A stretch of DNA of 64,000 nucleotides from Bradyrhizobium tropiciagri (GCF_018130505.1 NZ_JAFCKH010000009.1:310001-374000), one strand, 5' to 3'. Shown: positions 32,850 through 42,717, counted from the first letter of the stretch. Made by a program: numbers and translations. Notes: generated by a model not told the origin, from the sequence alone.

Positions 32850-34700
32850 TCAGTCGGCATTCTTGCCCGCCATGAAGACGTACATGTCCCAGAACGTCGC
32901 CGGATGGCGTTCCTCGAAACGGTGCCACTGATCGAGGTTGGTCTCGTCGGCCGCGTCCGCAAACTGGCGGCGAAACGTGTCGATCACCGCCGGGTCGTCG
33001 AACGGCTCGAAGCCGAGGAACGACAGGCCGTTGTCGTTCAGGAATGCCGCGATCGCGGGGATCGTGAAGCGGTGCTCCATGACGTTGAACAGCAGGTCGC
33101 GGCAGCCGCTCATGCTGTAGAAATCCCGCGCGCCGATCAGCGCCTGCCATTGCTGCGGCTCGCGGATCATGTCCTGGCGGCACCGCCTGATGTCCTCGGC
33201 GGTGGTGCGATAGCCGCGCGCCGCGATGCGCGCGCGCGCCTCCACGATGACGCGGCGCGCCAGTTCGCTGTAGAGCCCGATCCGCATCTTGCCGCCCGGC
33301 CGCAGCAGCGAGACCAGCACGCGCCAGCCGTTGGTCGGCTCGGCAAGGTGATGCAGCACGCCGACCGACTCGATGTGATCGAAGCTGCGGCCGAGCGTGC
33401 CGAGCTCCAGAATATCCGCCTGCGCATATTCGATGTTGCGCAGGCCGAGCTCCCGCGTCTTGCGTCGCGCATAGGCAAGGCTGGTCAGGCTGATGTCGAC
33501 CGCGAGCAGGCGGGCGTTCGGATAGACCTGTGCGATCTGGACCGCGTGCGAGCCGGTGCCGCAGCCCGCGATCAGGATGTCCAATGCGGCCTGCCGTTCC
33601 GCCGACGGCACGACCTTGCCGCGCGCCTGATCGGCCGCGAAGGCGGTGAGCGGATTGATGGTCCAGCGCGGATAGGGATTTTCCTGATACTGGCGCATCA
33701 CTTCGAGCGAGACGCCGTCCTTGACCGGGGTGAGCGCCGCGATCGCGCTGCGATCGTTCGCTTCCTCGATCGGCTCGCGGAGCTGCACCTGCAACAGGCC
33801 GGCGACGGCCGCGGGCCAGTCCCGCCGCAGCAGCGTGTCCGCCATCGACAGCGTGTGAAGCGGGACATACGCCGCAACGACGGCCAGCGCGAGCGGAGCG
33901 ATCGCGGTCCCCGACGCAAGATCTTGCAGCAACCGATCGCGCAGGGCGGTCGCATGTCCGCATTCAGCCTCGCTCTCCGCAAGGGCATATTCGCCGATGA
34001 AACACTGCCGGGCGAGGGCGCAGGCAAAGGCGAGGACGTCGTCGCCAGTCTCGCCACCGGCCTTGCCCGGCTCAGTGGCGAGCCGCAGCAGCTCGGCGCG
34101 CGCATATCCCAGCAGCACTTCGAGCTGCACGCTCGCCAGCGTCGTTGCCTCCATCGCACAGCGCAGAAAGAGGTCCTTCGCAAGCGGCGCGAGACCTTCA
34201 TTGCCGAACAGCTCGGCGCCGGCAACCGCCAGCGGCCACTTCCGGGCGATCCGCTCGACATACGCGGCGATAACAGGGCTCTGCAGGATGAAGCCGACGG
34301 CCTTCCCTTCCATGCCGAGCGCCAGCGCCCTGCTGAAATGCGCGACCGCCTTGCCGCGATTGCCGAGCGCCTGGTGCGAATTGCCGGCATTGTAATGGCA
34401 CGCGGCGTTCACCTCGTCCGCAGCGATCGCCCTGGTGAACATCTTCACCGCGCCCCGATGATCGCCCGAGGCCTGCGCCATCAAGCCGAGCAGGTTCAGG
34501 CTCGGCACATGATCGGGCTCGCGCGCGAGGATGTCGCGGCAAACCGCTTGCGCTTCACTGAAGCGTCCCATCGCACGCAGCCGGCTTGCCTCGGCGGCGA
34601 GGTCGGCGATGCCGATGCCGGCCGCGAAGGCGGGCGCGTTCGCCCCGCCCGCGGAGGCGCCGCGTTGCTTCTCGGCCGCACGTCGTTCTTTCCGGTTCAT
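32850..34700 (-). CDS. TPR-repeat class I SAM-dependent methyltransferase
   Basis: About 616 residues. The N-terminus MNRKERRAAEKQ is a basic motif often found on Bradyrhizobium TPR proteins. Residues ~50-160 are TPR repeats (EAQAVCRDILAREPDHVPSL; ACHYNAGNSHQALGNRGKA, in part), and a long helical middle follows. The methyltransferase domain begins near residue 370 with motif I LIAGCGTGSHAVQIA, then LLAVDIS, YAQADILEL and GVLHHLAEPTNGW. The substrate could be a protein bound by the repeats. It is convergent with the ABC binding protein (5-base gap). An ATG 12 bases upstream is also possible. Confidence 0.86.
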   Translation of the reverse strand: MNRKERRAAEKQRGASAGGANAPAFAAGIGIADLAAEASRLRAMGRFSEAQAVCRDILAREPDHVPSLNLLGLMAQASGDHRGAVKMFTRAIAADEVNAACHYNAGNSHQALGNRGKAVAHFSRALALGMEGKAVGFILQSPVIAAYVERIARKWPLAVAGAELFGNEGLAPLAKDLFLRCAMEATTLASVQLEVLLGYARAELLRLATEPGKAGGETGDDVLAFACALARQCFIGEYALAESEAECGHATALRDRLLQDLASGTAIAPLALAVVAAYVPLHTLSMADTLLRRDWPAAVAGLLQVQLREPIEEANDRSAIAALTPVKDGVSLEVMRQYQENPYPRWTINPLTAFAADQARGKVVPSAERQAALDILIAGCGTGSHAVQIAQVYPNARLLAVDISLTSLAYARRKTRELGLRNIEYAQADILELGTLGRSFDHIESVGVLHHLAEPTNGWRVLVSLLRPGGKMRIGLYSELARRVIVEARARIAARGYRTTAEDIRRCRQDMIREPQQWQALIGARDFYSMSGCRDLLFNVMEHRFTIPAIAAFLNDNGLSFLGFEPFDDPAVIDTFRRQFADAADETNLDQWHRFEERHPATFWDMYVFMAGKNAD

Positions 34701-34883
34701 GGTATTGTCCAAGCGTTGAAGCGACGGCGCTTACCGCCCGGAGTGATCTATCACATTTGTTCATAGTTAGCGGTAACCGACGATTCAGCAATGCGCCGGA
34801 ACAACCGGCTCGACGGCCGGAGATGCGCTACATTACCTGAAGTTGTGCTCGTCGCATCTCGCGCATGGCAAGGGAGCTCGGCC

Positions 34884-36683
34884 TTGAATTCATGCTTTCG
34901 TCTGCTCGCCGGCGCCGTCATCATGCTTGCAGCGGCGCAAGACGCGTTCGGACAATCCGCCGCGGGCCTGCCTCGCACCGTCGGTTCGGAGGGGCAGGCC
35001 GATCTGCTGGAAAGCCTGGCGCGAAAGAAGGGCGACGCGCTGATCCCCACATGCAGGTTTGAGGGGGCTCGATGCGGTTACATCGATCGCAACGGCAACA
35101 CGGTCGTCGCTCCTCAATTTGAATGGGCCGACCGCTTCGTCGCCGACCGGGCGCTGGTTCGCAGCGCCGGAAAATATGGCGCAATCGACGCGACGGGTCG
35201 TTTCGTGATTGACCCGGCCTACGATCAGATGAGCAGCCTCGATCATAGCTTGGCACTGGTCGTTGTTGGAAATCGGATGGGCGTGATCGACGAGAACGGC
35301 CAATCGATCGTGCCGGCGGAATATGGCGCGATCATCCGTCTCTCGCTGGATGCGTTCCTCGTTGCGGAGCCGTTTTACGTCGATTCGCGCCGACGGCTCG
35401 AGTGGCCGAGTTCATATCTAACTCCTCATGCGTATGGCAAGCGATGGGGCATCGTCGCCAGCGGCGGCAGCTGGATCGTCCGACCGGTATTCGCGCAGGT
35501 GCAGTTGCTCTCGGACGATCCGAATGGGCTGTTCTGGGCGGCGAATCCTGCGCACACGGATGCCCGGTGGCAGTTGATGGATTTGAAGGGGGTGCCGGTC
35601 AACGACGACCGATTCGACCAGGTGCAGAAGATCCAGCGTGGGCAGGATCGCGCCATTGTCAGTCGTGGCAAACAGTGGGGCGCCGTCGATGGCAAGGGCG
35701 AAATCGTCGTCCCGCTGAAATTCGACTGGCTCGGCTATTTTCGTGACGGCTGGGCGCCCTATCGGCTGGCCGGACGTGAGGGACGGATCGACCGTGACGG
35801 AAACATACTTTCGGATGAGGCTGCTCGGCCCTCGAGTTTGGACGGCAAGCTCGGCGCTGTCGTCGACGGCAAGCCGCTTTATACCGATCAGGCCGGCACC
35901 CGATTGCTCGGCACCGATCATCCGAAGTGCCCGGACGGCCGTCATCTCGATTTCGCGCGGGGACACTGGACCATCATGGCGGCTGACGACCGGCCGGCGC
36001 CCGATACGGCGTTCGAGTACGTTGAACTGGCGTGCAATGCACCTTCCATCGTCAAGCACGATGTCAAATGGGGCTTCATCCTGACGGATGGCACGCTTTT
36101 GGCCGGACGCTATTTCGATCGGGCGAATGCGTTTCACGACGGGATCGCGACGATCAGCGAGAAGGGACAATGGGCTGTCATCGGGGAGGACGGATCGTTT
36201 CTGCTCGGGCCACTCAAGCTGGCGAGAGGCATCGTTACCAGCGGCGCCGGCGAGTACAGCATCGAATTCGAGGAAGGCTACAGGACGCTCGACAAATCTC
36301 TGATCGCCGAACTGGCGCGCAATCCTGACGTCTTGACCAGGCGTCTTACGCCACGGCTGCCGTGGTCCGAGGGGCTCGCGGCAAAGCTCGACGACGGGAC
36401 CGGTAAATGGGGATTTGTCGATCCAGCAGGAAAGTTCGTGATCGCGCCGCAATTTGACGCCGTGAGTAGTTTCAATGATGGCGCGGCCTGGGCGGCATTT
36501 CCTGACCGCCGTGAGTGGTGTCAGATCGATAAGGCCGGGCAGATCAAGCCAGACGTCAAGTGCCGATGCCACCAGCCGCTCGTGATCTTGGAGCGCGACA
36601 GGCCTCCGGCCGACATTGCCTGCTACGACTACGGCATTCGGATTGTTCGCGGTCTTCCTGTGATCCGCGGAATGGCCAAGTGA
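34884..36683 (+). CDS. exported WG-repeat protein
   Basis: About 599 residues made of WG (KWG) beta-repeats: units such as YGAIDATGRFVIDP, MGVIDENGQSIVP, WGAVDGKGEIVVP, WGFILTDGTLLAG and WGFVDPAGKFVIAP recur eight or more times. The start is best placed at the TTG at 34884: an AAGGGAG ribosome-binding site precedes it by about 7 bases, and it gives a clean signal peptide (NSCFRLLAGAVIMLAAAQ). The upstream in-frame ATG at 34791 gives 31 extra residues with no signal. WG repeats are thought to be protein-binding beta-propeller-like scaffolds; no catalytic part is visible. Codon use looks slightly less GC-biased than its neighbours. Confidence 0.82.
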   Translation: MNSCFRLLAGAVIMLAAAQDAFGQSAAGLPRTVGSEGQADLLESLARKKGDALIPTCRFEGARCGYIDRNGNTVVAPQFEWADRFVADRALVRSAGKYGAIDATGRFVIDPAYDQMSSLDHSLALVVVGNRMGVIDENGQSIVPAEYGAIIRLSLDAFLVAEPFYVDSRRRLEWPSSYLTPHAYGKRWGIVASGGSWIVRPVFAQVQLLSDDPNGLFWAANPAHTDARWQLMDLKGVPVNDDRFDQVQKIQRGQDRAIVSRGKQWGAVDGKGEIVVPLKFDWLGYFRDGWAPYRLAGREGRIDRDGNILSDEAARPSSLDGKLGAVVDGKPLYTDQAGTRLLGTDHPKCPDGRHLDFARGHWTIMAADDRPAPDTAFEYVELACNAPSIVKHDVKWGFILTDGTLLAGRYFDRANAFHDGIATISEKGQWAVIGEDGSFLLGPLKLARGIVTSGAGEYSIEFEEGYRTLDKSLIAELARNPDVLTRRLTPRLPWSEGLAAKLDDGTGKWGFVDPAGKFVIAPQFDAVSSFNDGAAWAAFPDRREWCQIDKAGQIKPDVKCRCHQPLVILERDRPPADIACYDYGIRIVRGLPVIRGMAK

Positions 36684-36763
36684 GCTCGCACCGGGAAGCC
36701 TCGTTGGAACCATGCTTCGCCGGCTTGGTTGTCGGTTGTCATTAATCACGCAAAGCACATTGA

Positions 36764-37156
36764 ATGCCGTATTTTTCCAATCGATCGCTTGCCGTTCTGA
36801 GCTTTCCGTTGCTGCTTCTGCTCGGCGGTTGCGGCGGCGACAAGGTCGCGTGCGACTCCATCGAGACACGGAATGCGGTGCTGCAGAAGGTCGCGGACGA
36901 CCATCGCAATCCGCTGGTCAATTACGCCGCCAAGGAATCGACAGCGAAGCCGAATCCGGAGAACAGCAAGCCGCTCTACCAGCTCGGTGAGAGGATCGTC
37001 ACGACGTCGACGAGCGCGGACAAGCGCACGCTGCACTGTAGCGGCGGGATTTCGGCGAGTGTTGGAGATGCGAAAGCGTCGAAGGAGATTGAGTTCACGG
37101 TCCAGCAGGAGCCGGACGGCAAGATATCCGTCTCGGTCGTTCCTTTTCAATTCTGA
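36764..37156 (+). CDS. small lipoprotein, unknown function
   Basis: 130 residues. A short basic N-terminus and hydrophobic stretch end in the lipobox LLGGC, with the modified cysteine at residue 23, so it should be a membrane-anchored periplasmic lipoprotein. The mature part has two more cysteines (VACDSI, LHCSGG) and a C-terminal beta-strand-like segment (EIEFTVQQEPDGKISVSVVP). It follows the WG-repeat gene by 80 bases in the same direction and could be co-transcribed. I do not recognise a characterised family. Confidence 0.75.
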   Translation: MPYFSNRSLAVLSFPLLLLLGGCGGDKVACDSIETRNAVLQKVADDHRNPLVNYAAKESTAKPNPENSKPLYQLGERIVTTSTSADKRTLHCSGGISASVGDAKASKEIEFTVQQEPDGKISVSVVPFQF

Positions 37157-37193
37157 ATCCCGCCGCTCATGCGCGGCAAGTTCGACGCTGGCG

Positions 37194-38468
37194 TCAGCCC
37201 GGGATCCGCACCGGCAGGTTCTCGATGCCACGGACGAAGCTGGAGTAGACCCGCTTCGGCTCGCCGACCACCTCGATGCGGTCGAAGCGCTTCAGCATCT
37301 CTTCCCAGACGATGCGAAGCTGCAGCTCGGCGAGGCGCATGCCGACGCAGCGGTGGATGCCGAAGCCGAACGACAGATGGATGCGCGGCCGGGCGCGATC
37401 GATGATGAACTCGTCGGGACGCTCGATCACCTCGTCGTCGCGGTTGCCCGAGACGTACCACATCACGACGCGGTCGCCCTTGCGGATCGTCTTGCCGCCG
37501 ATCTCGGTGTCCTGCAGCGCGGTGCGCCGCATATGCGCCAGCGGGGTCTGCCAGCGGATCACCTCGGGCACCATGGTGTCGATCAGCGCCGGATTCGCCT
37601 TCAGCTTGGCAAACTGCTCGGGATGCTCGTGCAGCGCCAGCACCGAGCCGCTCATGGTGTTGCGCGTGGTGTCGTTGCCGCCGACGATCAAGAGGATGAT
37701 GTTGCCCATCAGATTGTCGGGATCCATGTGCCGCGTGGCGTCGCTATGCGCCATCATCGACAGCAGGTCGTTGCGCGGCGTCGAGTTGACGCGCTCGTTC
37801 CAGAGCTGCGAGAAATAGGCGTAGCACTCGTCCATTTCCTGCCGCCGCTGCTCCGGCGAATCGACGACGCCGCTCTTCGGCAGCGCGGTCGAGACGTCGG
37901 ACCAGCGCGTCAGCTTGCGCCGCTCTTCCCAGGGGAAGTCGAACAGCGTCGCCAGCATCTGCGTGGTCAACTCGATCGAGACGCGCTCGACGAAGTTGAA
38001 GGTCTCGTTGCGCGGCAGATTGTCGAGCACGCTCTGCGAGCGCTGCCGGATCAGCTTGGCGAGCTCGTCGAGATGCGTCGGCGTGAACATCGGCGAGACG
38101 GTCTTGCGCTGATGGGCGTGCCGCGGCTGGTCCATCGCGATGAAGCTCGGATAGTCGTAGCCGGGCGGCACGTCTCGGATCGAGATGCCGCCGAGCGTGG
38201 AGTCCGAGGAGAAGATGCCGTGGCTGGTGTCGACATGCATGATGTCGTTGTACTTCACGACCGACCAATAGGGTTCGATCGGCGAGTTGGTGCAGTAATG
38301 CACCGGCTCTTCCTTGCGCAGCCGCTCGAACCACGGCCACAGCGTGTCGTCGCGGAACAGCCTCGGCGCGCCCGGATGGAAATCCTTCAGCGGCGTCGCG
38401 TAGGCCTCCTCGCGCGCCTGGCGCAGCTGCTCGGCCCGGTCGGCACGGATTGCGGTCTGGACGTTCAT
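37194..38468 (-). CDS. cytochrome P450, CYP153-like
   Basis: 424 residues, a soluble bacterial P450. The haem-thiolate motif FGFGIHRCVG, the I-helix oxygen-activation motif GGNDTTRN and the ExxR motif (EVIRW) are all present. The segments around the I-helix and after the cysteine (RLAELQLRIVWEE) resemble CYP153 terminal alkane or fatty-acid hydroxylases. No ferredoxin or ferredoxin reductase is adjacent, so electrons must come from elsewhere. It is the second of two tandem paralogues, 30 bases after the first, in one operon. Confidence 0.85.
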   Translation of the reverse strand: MNVQTAIRADRAEQLRQAREEAYATPLKDFHPGAPRLFRDDTLWPWFERLRKEEPVHYCTNSPIEPYWSVVKYNDIMHVDTSHGIFSSDSTLGGISIRDVPPGYDYPSFIAMDQPRHAHQRKTVSPMFTPTHLDELAKLIRQRSQSVLDNLPRNETFNFVERVSIELTTQMLATLFDFPWEERRKLTRWSDVSTALPKSGVVDSPEQRRQEMDECYAYFSQLWNERVNSTPRNDLLSMMAHSDATRHMDPDNLMGNIILLIVGGNDTTRNTMSGSVLALHEHPEQFAKLKANPALIDTMVPEVIRWQTPLAHMRRTALQDTEIGGKTIRKGDRVVMWYVSGNRDDEVIERPDEFIIDRARPRIHLSFGFGIHRCVGMRLAELQLRIVWEEMLKRFDRIEVVGEPKRVYSSFVRGIENLPVRIPG

Positions 38469-38498
38469 GGTTCTTGATCCCGGTTGGCTCGTGAGGCG

Positions 38499-39770
38499 TC
38501 AGGCGGCAATGCGGACCGGCAGCGTCTCGTAGCCCTTGATGAAGCTTGAATACACCCGTTGCGGCTCTTCCACCACCTCGATGGTGTCGAAGCGCTTGAG
38601 GATCTCTTCCCAGATGATCTTGAGCTGCAACTCGGCGAGGCGGAGGCCGACGCAGCGGTGGATGCCGAAGCCGAAAGAGATATGAGTGCGCGGCCGGGCG
38701 CGCTCGATGTCGAATTCGTAGGGCCGCTCGATCGCCTCCTCGTCGCGGTTGCCCGAGACGTACCACATCACGACCTTGTCACCCTTCTTGATCTGGCGCC
38801 CGCGGAACTCGTAGTCGGCCAGCGCCGTGCGCCGCATGTGGGCGAGTGGCGTCTGCCAGCGGATCACTTCCGGCACGAAGGAGTCGATCAGCGCCGGGTT
38901 TGCCTTCAGCTTGCGATACTGTTCCGGATGCTTGCTCAGCGCGTAGATGCTGCCGGACAGCGTGTTGCGGGTGGTGTCGTTGCCGCCGACGATCAGCAGG
39001 ATCAGGTTGCCGAGGAAGTTCTTCGGGTCCATGTTCCGCGTCGCGTCGCTGTGCGCCATCATCGACAGCAGATCGCTCTTCGGCGGCTGGCTCGAGCGTT
39101 CCTTCCACAGCCTCGCGAAATAGCTCGCGCATTCCATTAGCTCGGCCTGACGCTCGTCCTCGGTGGCGACGAGGCCGCCGGCGCCGGGCAGGGTGGTGGC
39201 GACGTCGGACCAGCGCGTCAGCTTGCGGCGGTCTTCCCAGGGGAAGTCGAACAGCACTGCGAGCATCTGCGTGGTCAGTTCGATCGAGACCTTGTCGACC
39301 CAGTCGAACACCTCGCCGCGCGGCAGGTTGTCGAGGCATTCGGTCGAGCGCTTGCGGATGTTGACGGCGAGATCGTCGAGGTGCGTCGGCGTGAACATCG
39401 GCGCCACGGTCTTGCGCTGCGCCGAATGCCGCGGCTGGTCCATCGCGATGAAACTCTCGCGGCGCAGGTCCGGCGGCACGTCGCGGATGGTGATGCCGCC
39501 GAGCGACGCGGCGGATGAGAACACCGAGTGGTTGGTCTCGATGTCCATGATGTCGTTGTACCGGGTAACCGACCAGTACGGCCCGAACATCGAATCCTTG
39601 CAATAGTGCACGGGGTCTTCGCGGCGCAGCCGGTCGAAGTAGGGCCAGAACGTATCCGACTTGAACAATTCGGGATCGCCGGGATCGTAATCGGTAAGCG
39701 CAAGCGTGTTGGCGCGCTCGCGTGCGGCGTCCAGATCGGTGTCTTTGCCGAGATCGATGGTCCCGTGCAT
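38499..39770 (-). CDS. cytochrome P450, CYP153-like paralogue
   Basis: 423 residues, aligning along its whole length with the downstream P450. It has the same FGFGIHRCVG haem motif, GGNDTTRN I-helix and KRFDTIEVVEEPQRVYSS tail. Similarity to CYP153 suggests terminal hydroxylation of alkanes, fatty acids or terpenes, but family placement needs a tree. It is the first gene of the pair. Tandem duplication followed by divergence would give two substrate ranges or a two-step oxidation. Confidence 0.85.
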   Translation of the reverse strand: MHGTIDLGKDTDLDAARERANTLALTDYDPGDPELFKSDTFWPYFDRLRREDPVHYCKDSMFGPYWSVTRYNDIMDIETNHSVFSSAASLGGITIRDVPPDLRRESFIAMDQPRHSAQRKTVAPMFTPTHLDDLAVNIRKRSTECLDNLPRGEVFDWVDKVSIELTTQMLAVLFDFPWEDRRKLTRWSDVATTLPGAGGLVATEDERQAELMECASYFARLWKERSSQPPKSDLLSMMAHSDATRNMDPKNFLGNLILLIVGGNDTTRNTLSGSIYALSKHPEQYRKLKANPALIDSFVPEVIRWQTPLAHMRRTALADYEFRGRQIKKGDKVVMWYVSGNRDEEAIERPYEFDIERARPRTHISFGFGIHRCVGLRLAELQLKIIWEEILKRFDTIEVVEEPQRVYSSFIKGYETLPVRIAA

Positions 39771-40231
39771 GTGCGGCTCCTCAACCGTTTTCGCGGCCGG
39801 GGCGTGGCCGGCCGATGTTTTAGCGAATTACATTCCCATTCCGCGGTTCGCGCAAGAGCCCACCTCGCGCATTTGGCCGCATCGGTAGCCGGACAAAGCG
39901 GCCGATTCCGGACCTTTCGTGGCGGCGGACGGGCGGGGTGGCTGTTTGAAACGGTGTTCGAGCCGGCAATCGCATATGGCAATCGGCCACATCCACCGCC
40001 CGCCATGTCGACCGCCGGCGGCCGCCGGCTACTTTGCATGGGGTTGTTCTTCGCATTTGGAAGTCCGCCTGCGATGCTGCCGAATCGGCGCAACACCCCG
40101 TTAATCCAAGCCAACCGCATCCGGCCAAAAACCGTGCCGCGCTCTCGACGTCGTTTGAAACCTGGATCACACTCGCAGCGACAAATCTGTGCTTTTGATG
40201 CGCAGAGATTGTCCCGTCCTGGAGCGACGTC
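39771..40231. other. 460-base intergenic region without a recognised gene
   Basis: This gap lies between the divergent P450 pair and the DUF898 gene. The open frames in it have no family similarity or good start signals, so I see only probable promoters. Confidence 0.4.
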
Positions 40232-41392
40232 GTGAATGACATGAGCTGGACCCCGCTGGGGCCGCCGCAGCCGCCGCAGCCGCCGGTTCCGCCGCCGATG
40301 CCGGTGGCGTTCTCCGGGAACCGGAAGGAGTTCTTCCATCTGGTGGCCCGCGGCGCCGGGCTCGAACTCGTGACAGTGGGTTTTTACCGCTTCTGGCTCG
40401 CCACCGATATCCGCCGTCATCTCTGGTCGAACACCCATATCGACGGCGACGCGCCGGAATATACCGGTCGCGGCAAGGAACTCCTGATCGGCTTTCTGGT
40501 CGCGCTGGCGATCCTGGTGCCGATCTATCTGGGCTATTTCCTTGTTGGCATCGAGGCGGAGCATGTCCGGGCGTTCGCCTCGATCCCGCTGGTTGCCTTC
40601 TTCTACATGTTCGGCCAGTTCGCGATCTACCGCGCCCGGCGCTATCGCCTGACGCGCACGGTGTGGCGCGGCGTGCGCTTCTGGATGAGCGGCTCGGGCT
40701 GGGTCTATGCGCTGAAGGCCTCGCTATGGGGGCTGCTGGTTCTGGCGACGTTCGGCCTGGCGCTACCGTGGCGCGAGGCCGCGCTTGAGCGCTACAAGAT
40801 GCGCCATTCCTACTACGGCGACCTTCAAGGCTCGTTCGAGGGCCGTGGCTGGGAGTTCTTCAAGCGTGGCTGGTGGCTGTGGCTGCTGACGCCGTTCGCG
40901 CTGTACAGCACGATCTTCATTCCGTTCGTCTGGGCTGCGTTCAAGGCGATCGAGTGGCGCTGGTGGCTGTCGGGCATCCGCTTCGGCGAGGTCCGGCTGG
41001 AATCCACCCTGCGCCGGAGCGCGCTGATCGGGCTGTACTGGAAGGTGATCGGCTGGACGATGCTGCTCGGCATCGTGTTCGCTGCCTATGTCGTGCTCTG
41101 TACGCTGCTGGTCGCGAGCATGGATGGCTCCTCGATCGAGGACTTCTTCAAGACCGAGGCGTTCGCCAAGAGCATTCCGCTGCTGGTGCTGCTCGGCATC
41201 GGCTATCTCGCCTTCGCGCTGGCGATGAATGTGGTGATGCGAATCTACCTGCTGCGCGATCTCTGGGTCCGCGTGCTGTCGACCACCATCGTGCACAACA
41301 TCGCGGCGGCCGCCAATGTCAGCGCGCGCGGCGAGCTTGCCAATGCGCTCGGCGAAGGCTTTGCCGACGGTCTCGACGTCGGAGGCTTCTAG
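40232..41392 (+). CDS. DUF898 (YjgN-family) membrane protein
   Basis: 386 residues. A Pro-rich cytoplasmic start (PPQPPQPPVPPP) and FSGNRKEFFHLVARG are followed by about six to eight membrane segments, with the family repeat TVGFYRFWLATDIRRHLW and ATFGLALPWREAALERYKM. The function is not established. A GTG start at 40232 follows GGAG by 7 bases; the ATG at 40241 is too far from it. The M48 protease gene begins 4 bases after the stop. The DUF898-M48 pair is recurrent in proteobacteria and suggests a joint membrane role. Confidence 0.85.
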   Translation: MNDMSWTPLGPPQPPQPPVPPPMPVAFSGNRKEFFHLVARGAGLELVTVGFYRFWLATDIRRHLWSNTHIDGDAPEYTGRGKELLIGFLVALAILVPIYLGYFLVGIEAEHVRAFASIPLVAFFYMFGQFAIYRARRYRLTRTVWRGVRFWMSGSGWVYALKASLWGLLVLATFGLALPWREAALERYKMRHSYYGDLQGSFEGRGWEFFKRGWWLWLLTPFALYSTIFIPFVWAAFKAIEWRWWLSGIRFGEVRLESTLRRSALIGLYWKVIGWTMLLGIVFAAYVVLCTLLVASMDGSSIEDFFKTEAFAKSIPLLVLLGIGYLAFALAMNVVMRIYLLRDLWVRVLSTTIVHNIAAAANVSARGELANALGEGFADGLDVGGF

Positions 41393-41396
41393 AACC

Positions 41397-42524
41397 ATGA
41401 CATTGGACGGCGACGCCGCCGCTGCCGCATCTCCCGCACCCGGCGCGTCGGCTATCTATTTCGACGGTACGTCGAACCGGCGGCGCGTGGTCGCGCTCAA
41501 ACTGTCGGACGCGCTTGAGATCAGGGAGGACGGCCAGCGGCTGGCGCGCTGGGCCTATGCCGACATCCGCCGTGCCGACAGCCCGGCCGGCCTGCTGCGG
41601 CTGAGCTGCCTGACCGCGCCTAATCTGGCGCGGCTCGAGATCCGCGACGACACGCTTGCCGCGAAGGTCGTTACGCTTTGCCGGCAGCTCGACGAAAATC
41701 TGCCGGGCCGCAAGGGCGTCGCCGCGATCGTCGGCTGGTCGCTGGCGGCGGCGGTGTCGATCGTGCTCGTGGTGCTGTTCGGCGTGCCGCTCGCTGCCGA
41801 CCGGCTGACGCCGCTGGTGCCGGACAGCTTCGAGCGGCGGCTCGGCGATGTCGCCGAGGCGCAGGTCAAGGTGATCTTCAGCGCCAAGCGCTGCGACAAT
41901 GCCGCCGGACAGGCTGCGTTCGAAAAAATGGTCGGCGCGCTCCGGCAGTCCGCCGGGCTCGACAATTCGGTGCAATCGGGCGTGCTGGCGACGCCGATCC
42001 CGAACGCCTTCGCGCTGCCGGGCGGCAAGGTCTATCTGTTCGACGGGCTGCTGGCCAAGGCCGAAAGCGCCGACGAGGTCGCCGGCGTGCTGGCCCACGA
42101 GCTCGGCCATCTCCGCCACCGCGACAGCATGCGCGAACTGATCCACAATGGCGGCACCTCGTTCCTGATCGGGCTGCTGTTCGGCGACATCACCGGTTCC
42201 GGTGCGCTGATCTTCGCCTCGCGCACGCTGGTGACGTCGTCCTATTCGCGCGATGCCGAAACCAACGCCGACAGTTTTGCGATCGAGACCATGCACCGGC
42301 TCGGCCGCCCGGCCAAGCCGATGGGCGAACTGATGGTCCGTGTCACCGGCAAGGAAGGCGGCAAGGGGCTGTCGATCGTCTCCAGCCATCCGCTGTCCGA
42401 GGACCGCCTCGCGCACATGGGCAAGGCCGACGCCGGCAACACGCTGTCCGGCGCGCCGCTGTTGTCGGCGGCCGAGTGGCGCGCGCTGAAGGGCATTTGC
42501 GGGGCAGGGGCGGAGAAGCTGTAA
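41397..42524 (+). CDS. membrane-bound M48-family metalloprotease
   Basis: 375 residues. The N-terminal ~100 residues form a small beta domain (IYFDGTSNRRRVVALKL), one membrane helix lies at ~108-130 (IVGWSLAAAVSIVLVVLFG), and an M48 peptidase follows. The zinc motif HELGHLRHRDS at about residue 233 and the distal Glu region SRDAETNADSFA are both present. It probably degrades or clips membrane or periplasmic proteins. It is tightly coupled to DUF898 (4-base gap). Confidence 0.88.
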   Translation: MTLDGDAAAAASPAPGASAIYFDGTSNRRRVVALKLSDALEIREDGQRLARWAYADIRRADSPAGLLRLSCLTAPNLARLEIRDDTLAAKVVTLCRQLDENLPGRKGVAAIVGWSLAAAVSIVLVVLFGVPLAADRLTPLVPDSFERRLGDVAEAQVKVIFSAKRCDNAAGQAAFEKMVGALRQSAGLDNSVQSGVLATPIPNAFALPGGKVYLFDGLLAKAESADEVAGVLAHELGHLRHRDSMRELIHNGGTSFLIGLLFGDITGSGALIFASRTLVTSSYSRDAETNADSFAIETMHRLGRPAKPMGELMVRVTGKEGGKGLSIVSSHPLSEDRLAHMGKADAGNTLSGAPLLSAAEWRALKGICGAGAEKL

Positions 42525-42574
42525 CAGCGGTGTGCCGCCTCGCGTGTGCCACGGAGGCCCGCCCCAAACTCCGC

Positions 42575-42676
42575 TGTCATCGCCCGGCTCGACCGGGCGA
42601 TCCAGTATTCCAGAGACAGCAGTGATCGACCGAAAGGCCGCGGCGTACCGGGTCCCCCGCTTTCGCGGGGGACGAC
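42575..42676. repeat. partial dispersed palindrome plus GC hairpin
   Basis: It starts with GTCATCGCCCGGCTCGACCG like the tandem units at 1538-1998 but diverges after about 40 bases. It then ends with a perfect 9-bp hairpin, GTCCCCCGC-TTTC-GCGGGGGAC (42652-42673). It looks like a composite of two repeat types. Confidence 0.7.
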
Positions 42677-42717
42677 ATCGTGTATGCGGCGGCAGCTACG
42701 CCCGCTTCTTGACGTGC

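Noticed and set aside
39820-40242. 140-residue minus-strand frame in the P450-DUF898 gap
   Set aside because: No ribosome-binding site, no recognisable domain and poor codon pattern.
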